A DNA stretch of 64,000 nucleotides from Linyphia triangularis (taxonomy: Eukaryota > Arthropoda > Arachnida > Araneae > Linyphiidae): contig OZ021729.1 in the NCBI GenBank assembly GCA_963978545.1, positions 81,260,670-81,324,669 of the forward strand. Direction: 5' to 3'. The notes beneath the pieces are model-generated. The model was not told the DNA's origin. It did no database searches and saw nothing but the letters and a program-made list of their open reading frames with translations. Numbering within the stretch: position 1 is the first letter of the stretch; every line of letters starts with the position of its first letter. The translations under genes and the position numbers were made by a program. Positions 26,095 to 36,321 of the stretch are shown piece by piece.

Positions 26095-26674
26095 TTAGCT
26101 CGTGTCATAAGCTCGCTGGAAGAGAGACTTGCCATAGTCCCATTTGGCCGTCATGTCGCTGGTGGGGCACGTCCTGCCCGGGGTTCCCACCATCACCAGA
26201 TGCCGCACATCGTAAGAAAGGCAGATCACCGACTCCGGCTCCGTGAACTGGTCCGCATCGAAGAAGATGCAGGTGTCGAAGGACGCTTCTCGCATATCCT
26301 CGAAAAAGCAGTTGGCGGCGGGCGCCAGAAGCACCTCGCATTCTTCAAGGATATCCTGCTTTTTGCATTTGTTCTTCCCCACCAGTTCGTCGAAGGTTCG
26401 ATTCTTGAGCATGGGTGAGCAGTTTCGTCGCAGCTCGCGATCGAGCACCACAAGTTCCAGGCCTAAGGTTTGGAGGGAGCTGAAGAAGGGAGTGAGAGAC
26501 TCTTCTTTACAGCAGACGAGGAGGCGTCGGGTTAGCTCGCGACGGAGGCGGCTTACGATTTTGAGCATGGAGTCCTGCTGCTGCTCGGGAGGGCAGGTGA
26601 CCAGAGTGATGTGGTGGTCGCAGTCGCGGACGCGAAGGTAGAGGTTGTCCATTGCGTTGGTCATCTCGTCCACA
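26095..26674 (-). CDS. Senataxin-like protein, last exon: degenerate RecA1 helicase domain, no RecA2
   Basis: The acceptor is TTCTTCCTCTTCAG. One base completes the upstream codon, then 192 codons run to TAA. It starts with VDEMTNAM at the place where SF1 helicases of the Sen1/SETX family have APSNAAVDEL (motif Ia). It then has KKQDILEECEVLLAPA, FDTCIFFDADQFTEPES (residues 132-148) and LVMVGTPGRTCPTSD (159-173). The family has DEAGQ and GDPKQLPPT there, so the Walker B Glu is Ala and the motif III Lys-Gln are lost. It ends at YGKSLFQRAYDTS, just before RecA2 would begin. No exon with a P-loop was found between 26.7 and 32.7 kb. The exon is strikingly GC-rich with an uninterrupted frame, which suggests coding constraint. 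I predict no ATPase activity. That it joins the 32691-35116 exon is inferred from family order and strand. Confidence 0.75.
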
Positions 26675-27356
26675 CTGAAGAGGAAGAAAAAAGCATGAGG
26701 GGCAGAAAAAAGAATTCGTAAAGACTGGAGCAGAAAACTTAAGTACAGGGTAGTAATAAAATCCAGCGAAAAGAATTTCCAGATGAATTGCTTTGATTTT
26801 TAAGATTTTACTAATTCTTGGTAATGATGTAAAAAAATAAAAATATCAGCAATTCAGCTTGCAAAAGGCTGTAACAACACATTAAGCTGTTTATATTATA
26901 GATGATGAAAAAAACTAAATTTTCCATATTTGTGTTAATGTTTAATGTTAACAATGTTTAAAAATTGTTTGACTTTTTCTCTTATATTTTCCGGAATTAC
27001 AAATATTAGACATACTACTACTCTGCACGTAGTGCGACAGTTTTGAAAATAAAAACACGTCGTTAATCTAAGGGGGCATGGTATCCAAAAAATGATGAAA
27101 ATGTCGATCATTAAATATTTATTCCATAGTGAGGAGAATATCCTTCTAAATAGCTATGCAAAAATTTTTACTTGTACCTTTAAAAGATAAAAAGTTATAT
27201 TGTATTTTTTAAAGCATCTTAAACTACCAAAGCTAAAAAAGTAATCTTTAACACTGTTTTTCTCAGTTCGTTATTTTTCAGTTTGAGTGTTGTTTATATC
27301 CCTAAGGCTTTTTTCTAAGTTTAGTTAACTTTTATAGTGTATTTATATACATTTGA
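26675..27356. other. Presumed intron of the senataxin-like gene, no recognised content
   Basis: AT-rich sequence up to the boundary of a Helitron-like element at 27357. I looked here and up to 32.69 kb on the minus strand for a P-loop exon (GxxGxGK) that should precede the last exon and found none that convinced me. Confidence 0.5.
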
Positions 27357-27867
27357 CTAGCTGAATAACCGTGAAATTTTACCATGTGCATTTTTAGCAA
27401 TCCAAAAGCATTCATGTATTTCACATCTTGGATATGTTCGATCCCATTTCGACTGTTCGAGATTGGTTTTATTAAAATCGGAATACCTTAATTTATCTAT
27501 GTTTGCTCTTGTGGACATTTGTTGCAAATTTTTTAAATGGGACTATACTAGAAGTAAGGTATGGGGATATTCTTTGTATGGAACGTTTTGACCACATTTC
27601 GACTTTTTAAGATTAATTGTTTACGATCGAAAGAGCTTACTTTTCTTATTCTTCTCTTTGCTGATATGTGTACCAAATTACAGAGTTTTGACTTCATTGG
27701 AAGTAGAACTCGTTTGGAACGTTTCGACCATTTAAAATAAGTTAATATTGTTATAGATTACTTTATTAATACATAAATCGGCTTGTTTTGGAAACTGTGG
27801 ACTTTGTGGAAATGGGACATAGCGTTTACTCCTCGTACCGAACGTTTCGACTCTTTAAAATGAGTTA

Positions 27868-28016
27868 GCTTCTAGACCGCGAGGTTGCGGGTTCGAGTCC
27901 CGTGTTGGCATGGGTGTTTGTAAATGTATGTTGGCTTGTCTAATGACGAAATGTTTCGGCGCATTATAGCCCTCGTGTTGCTGACGGCGCCAGATAATCT
28001 GAATACAACCAACCAA
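27868..28016 (+). mobile_element. tRNA-derived SINE, copy 2 (5'-truncated)
   Basis: Flanked by a perfect 15-bp duplication CTTTAAAATGAGTTA. Begins inside the tRNA-like head (CTAGACCGCGAGGTTGCGG), keeps the B box GGTTCGAGTCC and ends ACAACCAAC. Confidence 0.9.
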
Positions 28017-28190
28017 CTTTAAAATGAGTTAATCGGAATAACTTTCTTTATTTATGCTTACCCTTGGCACCATATTTCAGAGTTTTGACTATATTGAAAG
28101 GGGAGTATTGAGATAATTCTCATATGGGGAGCCTTTTGACTCCTTAAACTTAGTTAATCAAGATCGGAATTGTTAACTTTATCTATGCTA

Positions 28191-28428
28191 TACTAAACTT
28201 CAACTTAACTAGACATCACTTAGACGATAGATCGTCACAGTGCTCATAGGTATTTAATCCATTTTGGCGGAGTGAAGACATAATTCTCACCAAACCTTAG
28301 AGCCTTTTGTTCTCTACAGGGTTGTGGTTTGGCGAACATTATGCTTTCACGCTGCCAAAATGGATTAAATACCTATGAGCACTGTCACGATCTACCGTCT
28401 AAGTGATGTCTAGTTAAGTTGAAGTTAA
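28191..28428. mobile_element. MITE, TACTAAAC family, copy 1
   Basis: Same family as 61305-61545, over 90% identical by eye, with its last few bases lost. It is inserted in the tandem array of a Helitron-like element, so it is younger than that element. Confidence 0.85.
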
Positions 28429-29190
28429 GTCCTTGGAATCAAATTTCACAATTTTGACTGTATTGAAAGTGAGACATTGGGATAATACTCGTTTGGATTC
28501 TTTCAACCCCTTTTCGACCTTTTAATATTAGTTAACCAAGATTGCAATTGCTTACTTTTTCTATTCTTATCCATGTTGACTTTTGTACTGAACTTCAGAG
28601 GTGTGACTGTATTGGAAATGGAACATTAGGATATTCCATGATTATATTGGAAGTGGAATATTAGGATATTCCTCGTTAGGAATGTTTCGATTCCTTTTCG
28701 ACCCTTAAAAAAATTGGTTGATCAACATCGGAATAGTTGACTTTTTCTATGCTTGCCCTAATTACAATTTATACCAATTTTTAAGTTGTGATTGCATTGG
28801 AAGTAGAACTTTGGAATATTCCTTTTTGGAATGTTTTGATCCTGTAAATTTAGTTAATCAATAATGGAGTGGCTTACTTTTTCTATGCTTGTCATTGTTG
28901 ACATTTGCATCAAATATCAGGGTTGTGACTACATCACAAGTGGAATACATTCGAATATCCCTCGTTGGGATTTGACCCTTCTTCGACCCCTGAATGCTGG
29001 TTTATTGAGAACGGAATTTTTTACTTTTTCCATGCTTGTTCTTGTTGACGTTTCTACCAAATTCCAAAGTTGTGACTCTATGGAAAATGGGCCATTTGAA
29101 AATCCCTCGTTTCGAATGTCTGACTCCTTTTCGACATCTTAAAGTCGGTTAATCGAGATCGGAATTGCTTACTATCTCTATGTTTGCAAT

Positions 29191-29727
29191 GGACAATTCC
29201 CGCATTTTTTCAAACGAGTGAAATTTATGAAGAATTTCTTTCTGATTCCAAATATTTAAACAAAAGTTCTTTAATTATTTCATTAACTAATTTTCATTAG
29301 TTATTTAAATATTAAGAAAAGAAAAAGCCCCAAAACAGAGCCAAAACCAGTCCGATCAAAACACTGAACAAAATCTGTGACGTCAAAGCTTCTTTCCGTT
29401 TCTGTGGTTATCATGAGGTTTCTGCCAAATAGTTGGCGTTAGCAGACCATTGCCTTATCCCGTACAGGTTGGCGTGATTTGCGAGAAACTTGCGAAACTG
29501 GTTTCCGCTGACGCATCAAGCCAAGATGTTTGGGAAGTTTTGACGTCACATTCAATTCGAGCCGAATGAATCGTTTTCTCGCCAACGTGTAACAGGGAAC
29601 TTTCATTGCAATTTTTTTTTTTTTTTTAAAGCGCATTGAGCCGAAATTTTCTAATTGTAGCTTTTTCGAAACAATTAAAATTGAAAAAAAAAAAGAAGGG
29701 TGGAAAAAAAAAAAAACTGGAATTGTC
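29191..29727. mobile_element. MITE, GGACAATTCCCGC family, copy 1
   Basis: Ends GGACAATTCCCGCATTTTTT and AACTGGAATTGTCC, 537 bp. It shares GGTTGGCGTGATTTGCGAGA and neighbouring sequence with 62718-63265. T-rich on the right. Confidence 0.8.
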
Positions 29728-30336
29728 CATTGTTGATATTAGTACCAATTTTCAGAGTTGTGATTATATGGAAAGTGGGATAATTAGTGATGAGTGAGTG
29801 GGGGCTTTACCTTTTATATAGAGAGATAAACAAAAGCTAGTATGGAACAAAGTGTGCTGTGTTTAGTTTTTTTTTTTTAATTAAAAAGTTGAAAACTTGA
29901 GAAAAAAAAATATCGATTTTTTGCTGTTTTCAGTGTAAAAACATATAAAACCTTTTCCATATCTTGCATCTTCAAATCCATACCAATTATTGTTATAAAT
30001 TATAATACGAATATATTGTGAAAATTTCATGGAAAAATACTTAACATTGCGGAAGGAGTAGCATTTCCAAATAAGTTTGAAAAAATTAAAAAAATTGAAT
30101 TAATCAAAAATTATTGATTCAAGTTTTTTTTTTTTTTTTTTTAGGTTAAATTATGTTTACTAACCATCAACACAATGTAAAATTACTATACTTTAGATTT
30201 TAGTCGTACCAGTTACTGAAAGTAATTTTTTGGGTATCCCACGTCCCCTTACAAAAAAAAAAGAGGTTGATTTCTTCTCTTCTTGTGGCTGCAATACCAG
30301 CTGGTAAGTTTAATCGAAAGTTACTGTTAGGTGTTG

Positions 30337-30516
30337 CCGACCAAACGGTATAGTGATTAGCGTGCTAGCCTCTAGACCACGAGGTTGCGGGTTCCGAGTC
30401 CCGTGTAAGGCATGGGTGTTTGTAAATGTATGTTGGCTTGTCTAATGACGAATGTTTCGGCGCATTATAGCCCTCGTGTTGCTGACGACGCCAGATAATC
30501 TGAAAACAACCAACCA
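30337..30516 (+). mobile_element. tRNA-derived SINE, copy 3 (near full length)
   Basis: Head CCGACCAAACGGTATAGTGA includes an A-box-like stretch, followed by GCGTGCTAGCCTCTAGACC and the B box (GGTTCCGAGTCCC, one base longer than usual). It is flanked by a 14-bp duplication ACTGTTAGGTGTTG with one mismatch. Confidence 0.9.
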
Positions 30517-30808
30517 ACTGTTAAGTGTTGATCGGAATACCAGCTCTCCGCTTACACAGTGCAAGCTTCCGACAGCAGGCAGGGACGTAAGAGCACATGT
30601 AATGGGAATTGTCGCCCTAGCAAATAGAAAATGTTTCATCGATTGAATTCGCCAGCTACAGGAACACCATTGACGAACTGAATTCTCCAGGAAGTGTAAT
30701 AAAGTGTTTATACGGTGCTAGAAGCTGGCGAACTGGCACATAAACCGGTAACGCGTAAGTGAGTTAACGTTGAAACTAAAATTAGGAGATACTGACTCAC
30801 CACAAAAA

Positions 30809-31217
30809 CAGGGTTCCCACTCAAATCAAAGAATGAAAATCAATGACTTTTAAGGACCTAAATAATGTTTTAAGGACCTTTGAAAATTTGTTTTCAGGCA
30901 TCATGTCTAGATATAATTTTGAGTAAAGTATATTCTACCAAAAAAGTTACAAGTTGGAGAATGCATGGTAAAATTATATCAGAGAATTCCGATATGGTGT
31001 GGATAAGTGGCGGTCACGCGGGGATAAGCAAGTCATATTTTTATAAATTTTAGTTGGGCACACAACATACACAAAAATTAAGGACTTTTAATGACCTCTA
31101 ACCATTTTCAAGTACTTTTAAGCACCTCTAAGCATTTTCAAGTACTTTTAAGGCATTGAAAAGAAGTTCAAAAATATTAAGCACTTTTAATGACATTTAA
31201 TGACCGTGGGAACCCTG
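30809..31217. mobile_element. MITE, CAGGGTTCCCAC family, copy 3
   Basis: 409 bp, ends CAGGGTTCCCAC / GTGGGAACCCTG, flanked by AAAAA on both sides. The interior is built of repeated TTTTAAGGACCTCTAA and CATTTTCAAGTACTTTTAAG motifs. No ORF. Confidence 0.8.
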
Positions 31218-31522
31218 AAAAAGTAAATGAGTTAAAAAAGAGTTTCAGTTGCAAACAAGTAGAATTGTGAGTGCTTGCATTTTCCTGGCGATGGGGTTAT
31301 TTGCAGGACACCAGGGGTAGTTTAAGGAATTGTTTTAGTTACAAGTGAGGACAGTCACAGCATGAACATCATGCTTGGCATGACTAAATGTAATTAAAAT
31401 CTGACAAAATTAATAATCTTAAAACTAATAATTGTTATTGCTATAATCCACTTAAACATTCCTCTTAAATGTTTGATAATTAAGTATGATCTAATCAATT
31501 TTAATTACAAAAAAAATTCTTT

Positions 31523-31660
31523 GGTTGGTTTGTACGCTCAACGACCTATATTTACGCACAATGACGGCTAATCAGGCCGAGACCAACCGCTTAAAGTGGA
31601 TTCCGAACCACAACGAACATCCATGCCTAATCCAGGATTCGAATTCGGCACATTTGACAG
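31523..31660 (-). repeat. Possible distant SINE
   Basis: Starts GGTTGGTTTG like the inverse tail of the SINE family and has GGATTCGAATTCGG, a B-box-like inverse, with CATGCCTAATCC beside it. No target duplication is visible. Confidence 0.35.
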
Positions 31661-32690
31661 CGAGAAAAATCCTTTGGTTATTGCAGTTAATATTCTTTAG
31701 ATTTGCTTCAGGGTAGATAAAATTTTCTTTAAGGCTGAATTTAGTTAAGTCATGCTTTTGGATAGGGCACTAAATTGACTAGGGTTTTGAGCAACAAAAG
31801 TAATTGATGCCCATTTTTTAAGTAACTTTCGAAATAGCAAACTTGTAAAAGTTAATAGTTTTTTTCCTGCTGGGAATCGTAAGCAAACAATGCCCCCTGT
31901 GGATTTTTAATAACTTTTACTACATAATAACAATTTGAAGTAGTGAGATTATATTTTCCCCAAAAGGTTATGTTAAATTTTAAAGAATTTCTGCTAGCAT
32001 TTTTCATATGCTTATATACATAGAAGTACTTTCAAGATATGAGTACTCTAATCAATGGTGATTTCATAACTGCGATACAAAATGTAAATGTTATTTATTT
32101 AAACAAAGTCAGTCGATGTACCTCGTCGAAGGGGGAAATGACGCAATTTTTGAATTGCTGAATGTAGGAACATGGCAGCTTTATGCTCCGCCGCCCCCCC
32201 CCCCCCCCACACACACAAACAGAATCTCTTAGAAAGGTCTCTCTAATTTTCAAATGATATACTGCGAAACAGTGAGAGACAGAAAGAAGTAGCAAGTGGT
32301 ATGTTGGATAGGGAAGTATGTATATTACAAACATCGGTTTAGAAAATTGACAGAGAGAGTAAATTTGATAACGGCTGCATATGGTTTATTGATAGAGTCC
32401 ATTTTCATTTGGACCGATTTGTCAATAAATAAAAATGGTGCCTAAGGGATATTGAAAACCCGTCTGTGTGTCCTGCAAAACCACTGCACTTTGCAAACGT
32501 GACAGTTTGGACCAAACTATCCGGAAAAGGGATCAAAGGGCATTTTTTTTTCCCAAGAGGGAAACGATTACGCTGTATTCTGATTTTACAACAATTTGTT
32601 CCCACATTTTAGTATACTGTAACTAATTTTGCAAATCAGAATATTACAAATTCCATACCTGTCTGTCCAATTATGGCTCTAAAAACTTAC

Positions 32691-35116
32691 TTTGTCGGGA
32701 GAGGTAGGCTGATGATCTTAACGCATCTTTCGGCGAGTGGATCAAGGAGTACATCTCGGAAGGGCGACGTCTTCAGTTTAAGAAGCGCATTGTTCTGCTT
32801 CAACAAGGGCTTGAAGTTGCTAAGCTGGCTGCACTTAAATATGTCACCAGAATTTATGGGTAGAGGTTTGCAGGCAAATTCCAACTTCAATTTCACCTTC
32901 GACAACTTAGACACGGAGTCTTCCAAAGACACAGAGTTCTGTTCCAGTGTCAAGTGTTGGCTGTCGTGGGCTGGCGAAAATTTCCGGCGTCCGGACTCTC
33001 GCACGTATGCTAAAAACTGAGCACCGAGATACGAAACCATTACAATCTGTTTCTCCTTAGGGAGGAGGTCAAAGTTGGCATCCGACGTCCGGACGATAGC
33101 ATCGCAGTGCACAAGATATGTCTTGATCTCTTTGTTGACAAGGGTCCTCTTCGCATCGAAAGTCGTCATCCGCAAGTGTAACTCTCGTCTTTCTATTAAA
33201 CTGTAGGATCGGAACAATTTATTCCAATACTCAAGTAGCATGAGCGGAAAGTAGGTATTGTAGTAATCGAGCAAGTGGCTATAGCTATTACGCACCTGGT
33301 TGAACTCTGTTGCGAGATTCGGTAGTTCTTTATTCTGGAAGAGAGAGTGCATAGACGTGATGTCCCAGTCGAGAGCGATCAGGTGCAGGTGTTCGGAACG
33401 CATCTCGTTGTGGCCAACATATCTTTTAAACCACTCAGGGATTGTGCTCACCGATTTCGGAAGTGGCTGGCGTAGCACGGAAAGCGGCGCTGGCATCTTT
33501 GAAAGTGGGCGGACTATGTTCTGTTTGACTGATTTTGCAATCTGATTTTGGCGGTATGAGGTTGCCTTTTGACCCGAAACGACTTCATTTGATGGAGGGG
33601 TCGGAAAGATAGCAGGTCTGGTTTGGTTATCACTCGCGTGAAAGTTTCCTAAAGGGGTTTGATGAAATGCTTGAGGAGGTTGAGCATTTTCAGTCGCATG
33701 GTTCCGGCTCAACAACGACGAGGATACATTTGCAAAATCAGAGGGAAGTGGGACATTGACTGGTGGAACTTGGACATCGGGAGTACAATAAGGGTACTGA
33801 TGACCTGGAAATGGGGAGGGCGGTTGTGCGAACATGGATTGGGCGGTTTGATGCTGGAGAGGGCGAGGAAAACTATTCAACATGGTAGGTTGTGCAAGTG
33901 AAAATGATGGAAAATTGGGGTTCCAGGTTTGTGTTAAAGATACTGTTTGAGCGAAGAACTGAGCAGTTTTCTCCTCGTGGGAAAAATCCTGAATCGGACG
34001 TGGAGGTGAAGCAAGAGTTGCAGGAAACACATGGTTGTTGGTATTCAGTATACCGGTAGGGATGTTCGACACTTGATTAGTGATTGGAGGGCTTAGCGTG
34101 TTTGTTGACGGAAAGGCCTTCCTCCTGGGATCAATTCTTAATCTGTACTCCTGTACGTCAAAAAACTTCTTTCTACTTCTCGAAGCTTCTTCCTCCTGGA
34201 ATCCATCTTCGGGGGAACGTGGTCTTTTGGCCTGTGTACTGGACGGCAGTTGGAAAGGATTATCTTGCACAAGCTCTAGATTGAGAGAGTTCTGCCGTGC
34301 GATGTTACAATCTTCTTTTTGTTTTACAATAGCAGGGTTAGAAGAAGCTTGTTTGGAGTTTTCAGTGTGTTGTTGCAAATTGGTTACATTTTGAATAAGC
34401 TGCATATTGGACGAGTTTTTTTTAATCGGGGAAGGCGGGACTAGAGGTTCCGTGACCATCGTCTTGTTGACAAAACTTAGTACACTTCTAATCTGCTCCA
34501 AATTAAATTGAACGGAGTCTTCCTTTTTGTTGCTGCGTTTAGAAGAAATGTCTATTGGCAAGATGGAAAAATCTGTTGTTGAATCAGTGATGTTTTCTTT
34601 AGGCTGTATTTTGGGGGACGAAACGTTTCGCTTTGGAGGAGTAGCTTCGGTTTTGGAACAAATCGTATCTAGGATCATTATATCGTCATCGTCATCTATG
34701 ACGATTGGACATATTGTTTCATCACTGTTATCCTCATTCATTTCACTCATTCGCAATTCGAGACGCATAACATCCAGTCGCGCCTGTAGTTGAGAAATTA
34801 GCTCCTGGTCAAATATGACATTATGATCTAGGAAATCCAGCAGTGGTGTTGAAAACTGAACAGCATGCGATGTGATTTGAGCAACCCCAGGTGATGGCGG
34901 AGATGTGCTGGTCGACGAAATATTATCCGTAAGATCGACAACTTCGTACTGCTGCTCTTTAATCTCGTTGACCATTTCTACTTCATGATCGGCAACCTTC
35001 TCTGAGAAAAAGGGATCCGACTCAATTGGTTCAGAAGCTGACATCGTTTTTTCGTGTGCTTCATTCATCAGAGCATGGTATATTTGATGAGCATCACCTT
35101 TGAAGTTACTAAGTAG
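32691..35116 (-). CDS. Senataxin-like protein, large exon (disordered N-terminus and pre-helicase region)
   Basis: The ORF is open for 2.4 kb, with a possible ATG at 35068 (793 codons to a stop overlapping the donor). It opens in frame back to an acceptor-like TTTTATAG before 35116. The true 3' border is CCGACAAA|gtaagt in phase 2, not the TAA. Residues are numbered from that ATG. VVDLT at 43-47 and PIVIDDDDD at 121-129 resemble SUMO-interaction motifs; senataxin also has one. Residues 130-530 are low-complexity, rich in S, P, Q and N, and probably disordered. Residues 541-793 resemble the segment just before the senataxin helicase core, best seen in DYYNTYFPLMLLEYW (601-615; human GDYFNVFFPLMVLNTFE). 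Senataxin family proteins resolve R-loops in the nucleus; whether this one does is unknown. The upstream N-terminal helical domain was not found. Confidence 0.75.
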
Positions 35117-36180
35117 CTATAAAACCGTCTGTTCTAGGACAACAGGAACTCACCATTACTGATGAATCTAAAAGCAATATTCCATACATTATAGAGTAAA
35201 CAATTGAAATCATACTCTATAAAATACATTGAATTTAAAGAATAGTATCTCTAAATAAAACATTAAAATTTAATACGATTTGAATGTCCACATAAGAAAC
35301 AACAATTGTTAATTTACTTAGTTTAAGTTATTTTCAGAAGGAATATTAATTGTTATTTGAACATTAATTATTTTGGTTAATGTAAAATTTTATTCATAAA
35401 TATGTATACATGTAAATAAAAAATAAAAAAATTAAAAATTAAAAAAAAAAAAAACCGGTTTAAACAAAACAAAACAAAAAAACTGGTATAAACCAAAAAA
35501 ACTCGGTTATTTTGTATAAAAAAAACCCGATGGTTTTTTTTTCCAAACCTGCCTAAAAGTCCAACTGTGACGTCGGTAGGGTTCAGGGTTTTTAAGAATT
35601 GCGAATAAAAAAAAATTCTGAGTTATGCTTTGACACAGTTTCTGAAATACTAACAAATATATTTTATTAGTAGTTAAACTTACATCAAAATAATATGTTT
35701 TACAGGGTTGCCATAGTTTTGAAGCACATAAAAAACATTTAAGAAATTATTACTTAATTTTGGAATCAAATATTCAATTTAGAGCATGTTTTTATAAAGC
35801 TGCCTATCAAAGCCACAAATTTTAATAAGAAAAACAAAAAATATTACAGCAAATAGAAACAACAAATGAAATAAGTAAATCGAACAAAACATGGCAATAA
35901 TTACATTTTTGTTATAATAATACCTCATTGATTTTATTTCTACATTTGGTAAATCGTGATCAAAAGTAGAGATACCGTTTAGTTTCTCATCAAATTTGTT
36001 TATTTTTTTGGGGCAACATTGTGAAATAGTTCTTTAATCATTTGGCTGAAAGTGAGTGTGTTGGAGCATCTTGGAATAGTAACGGTTAGTTTTGGAGCAG
36101 GTGCAAAACAACTACTTTACTCTAGCACTTTTACCCATTTCAGAAATCTAAATATGATCACTCAATATGCATTTACTTAC

Positions 36181-36321
36181 ATAATAAGCTCGGACAAACG
36201 GAAGATGCAGATTCCCTAAGAATAACATCATTTCCACTGAAGAGGAATGAGGCGAGAGCTGAGATTCTTTCACTCTAAGAATCTTCTCCTCCTTTAAGGA
36301 CTCTACAGCGTGCAGGAAGTC
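36181..36321 (-). CDS. GNPAT: GNPAT-A exon encoding DFLHAVESLKEEKILRV and LPFVRAYY
   Basis: It has 47 codons and is phase 0 at both ends, with acceptor CTTACCATAG and donor TATTAT|gtaagt (near-perfect consensus). The end MMLFLGNLHLPFVRAYY matches human VLEFLVGLFKPFVESYQ. Human GNPAT continues for roughly 90 residues beyond this point. What follows here is ambiguous; see the finding on the 35.1 kb junction. Confidence 0.77.

Larger units (their letters stand above)
27357..29826 (-). mobile_element. Helitron-like element F with a different internal array
   Basis: The left end CTAGCTGAATAACCGTG and the following AAATTTTACCATGTGCAT match copies A-E, and the right end is TTTATATAGAGAGA|T. The interior is instead a degenerate ~130-140-bp array with GTTAATCGAGATCGGAATTG, TTTTTCTATGCTTG and CAGAGTTGTGACT. 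A SINE (27868), a TACTAAAC MITE (28191) and a GGACAATTCCCGC MITE (29191) are inserted in it. Confidence 0.6.

Noticed and set aside
26105..26641. Other-frame ORFs over the senataxin-like last exon
   Set aside because: GC-rich coding sequence has few stops in the other frames; their peptides are Arg/Ser-rich without homology.
27890..27905. GGTTGCGGGTTCGAGTCC as a tRNA gene
   Set aside because: It is the B-box part of a truncated SINE with target duplications; no acceptor stem.
30442..30646. Open frames on both strands at 30.5 kb
   Set aside because: They lie within SINE copy 3.
31240..31340. A minus-strand frame with TPSPGKCKHSQ as a possible degenerate P-loop exon of the senataxin-like gene
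   Set aside because: Only G and K fit, there is no good acceptor upstream, and the neighbouring sequence is a MITE.
32095..32334. 79-codon minus frame with a glycine run
   Set aside because: The glycine run comes from a C homopolymer; no splice sites or homology.
33300..34793. Plus-strand ORFs over the senataxin-like large exon
   Set aside because: Shadows of the minus-strand coding frame.
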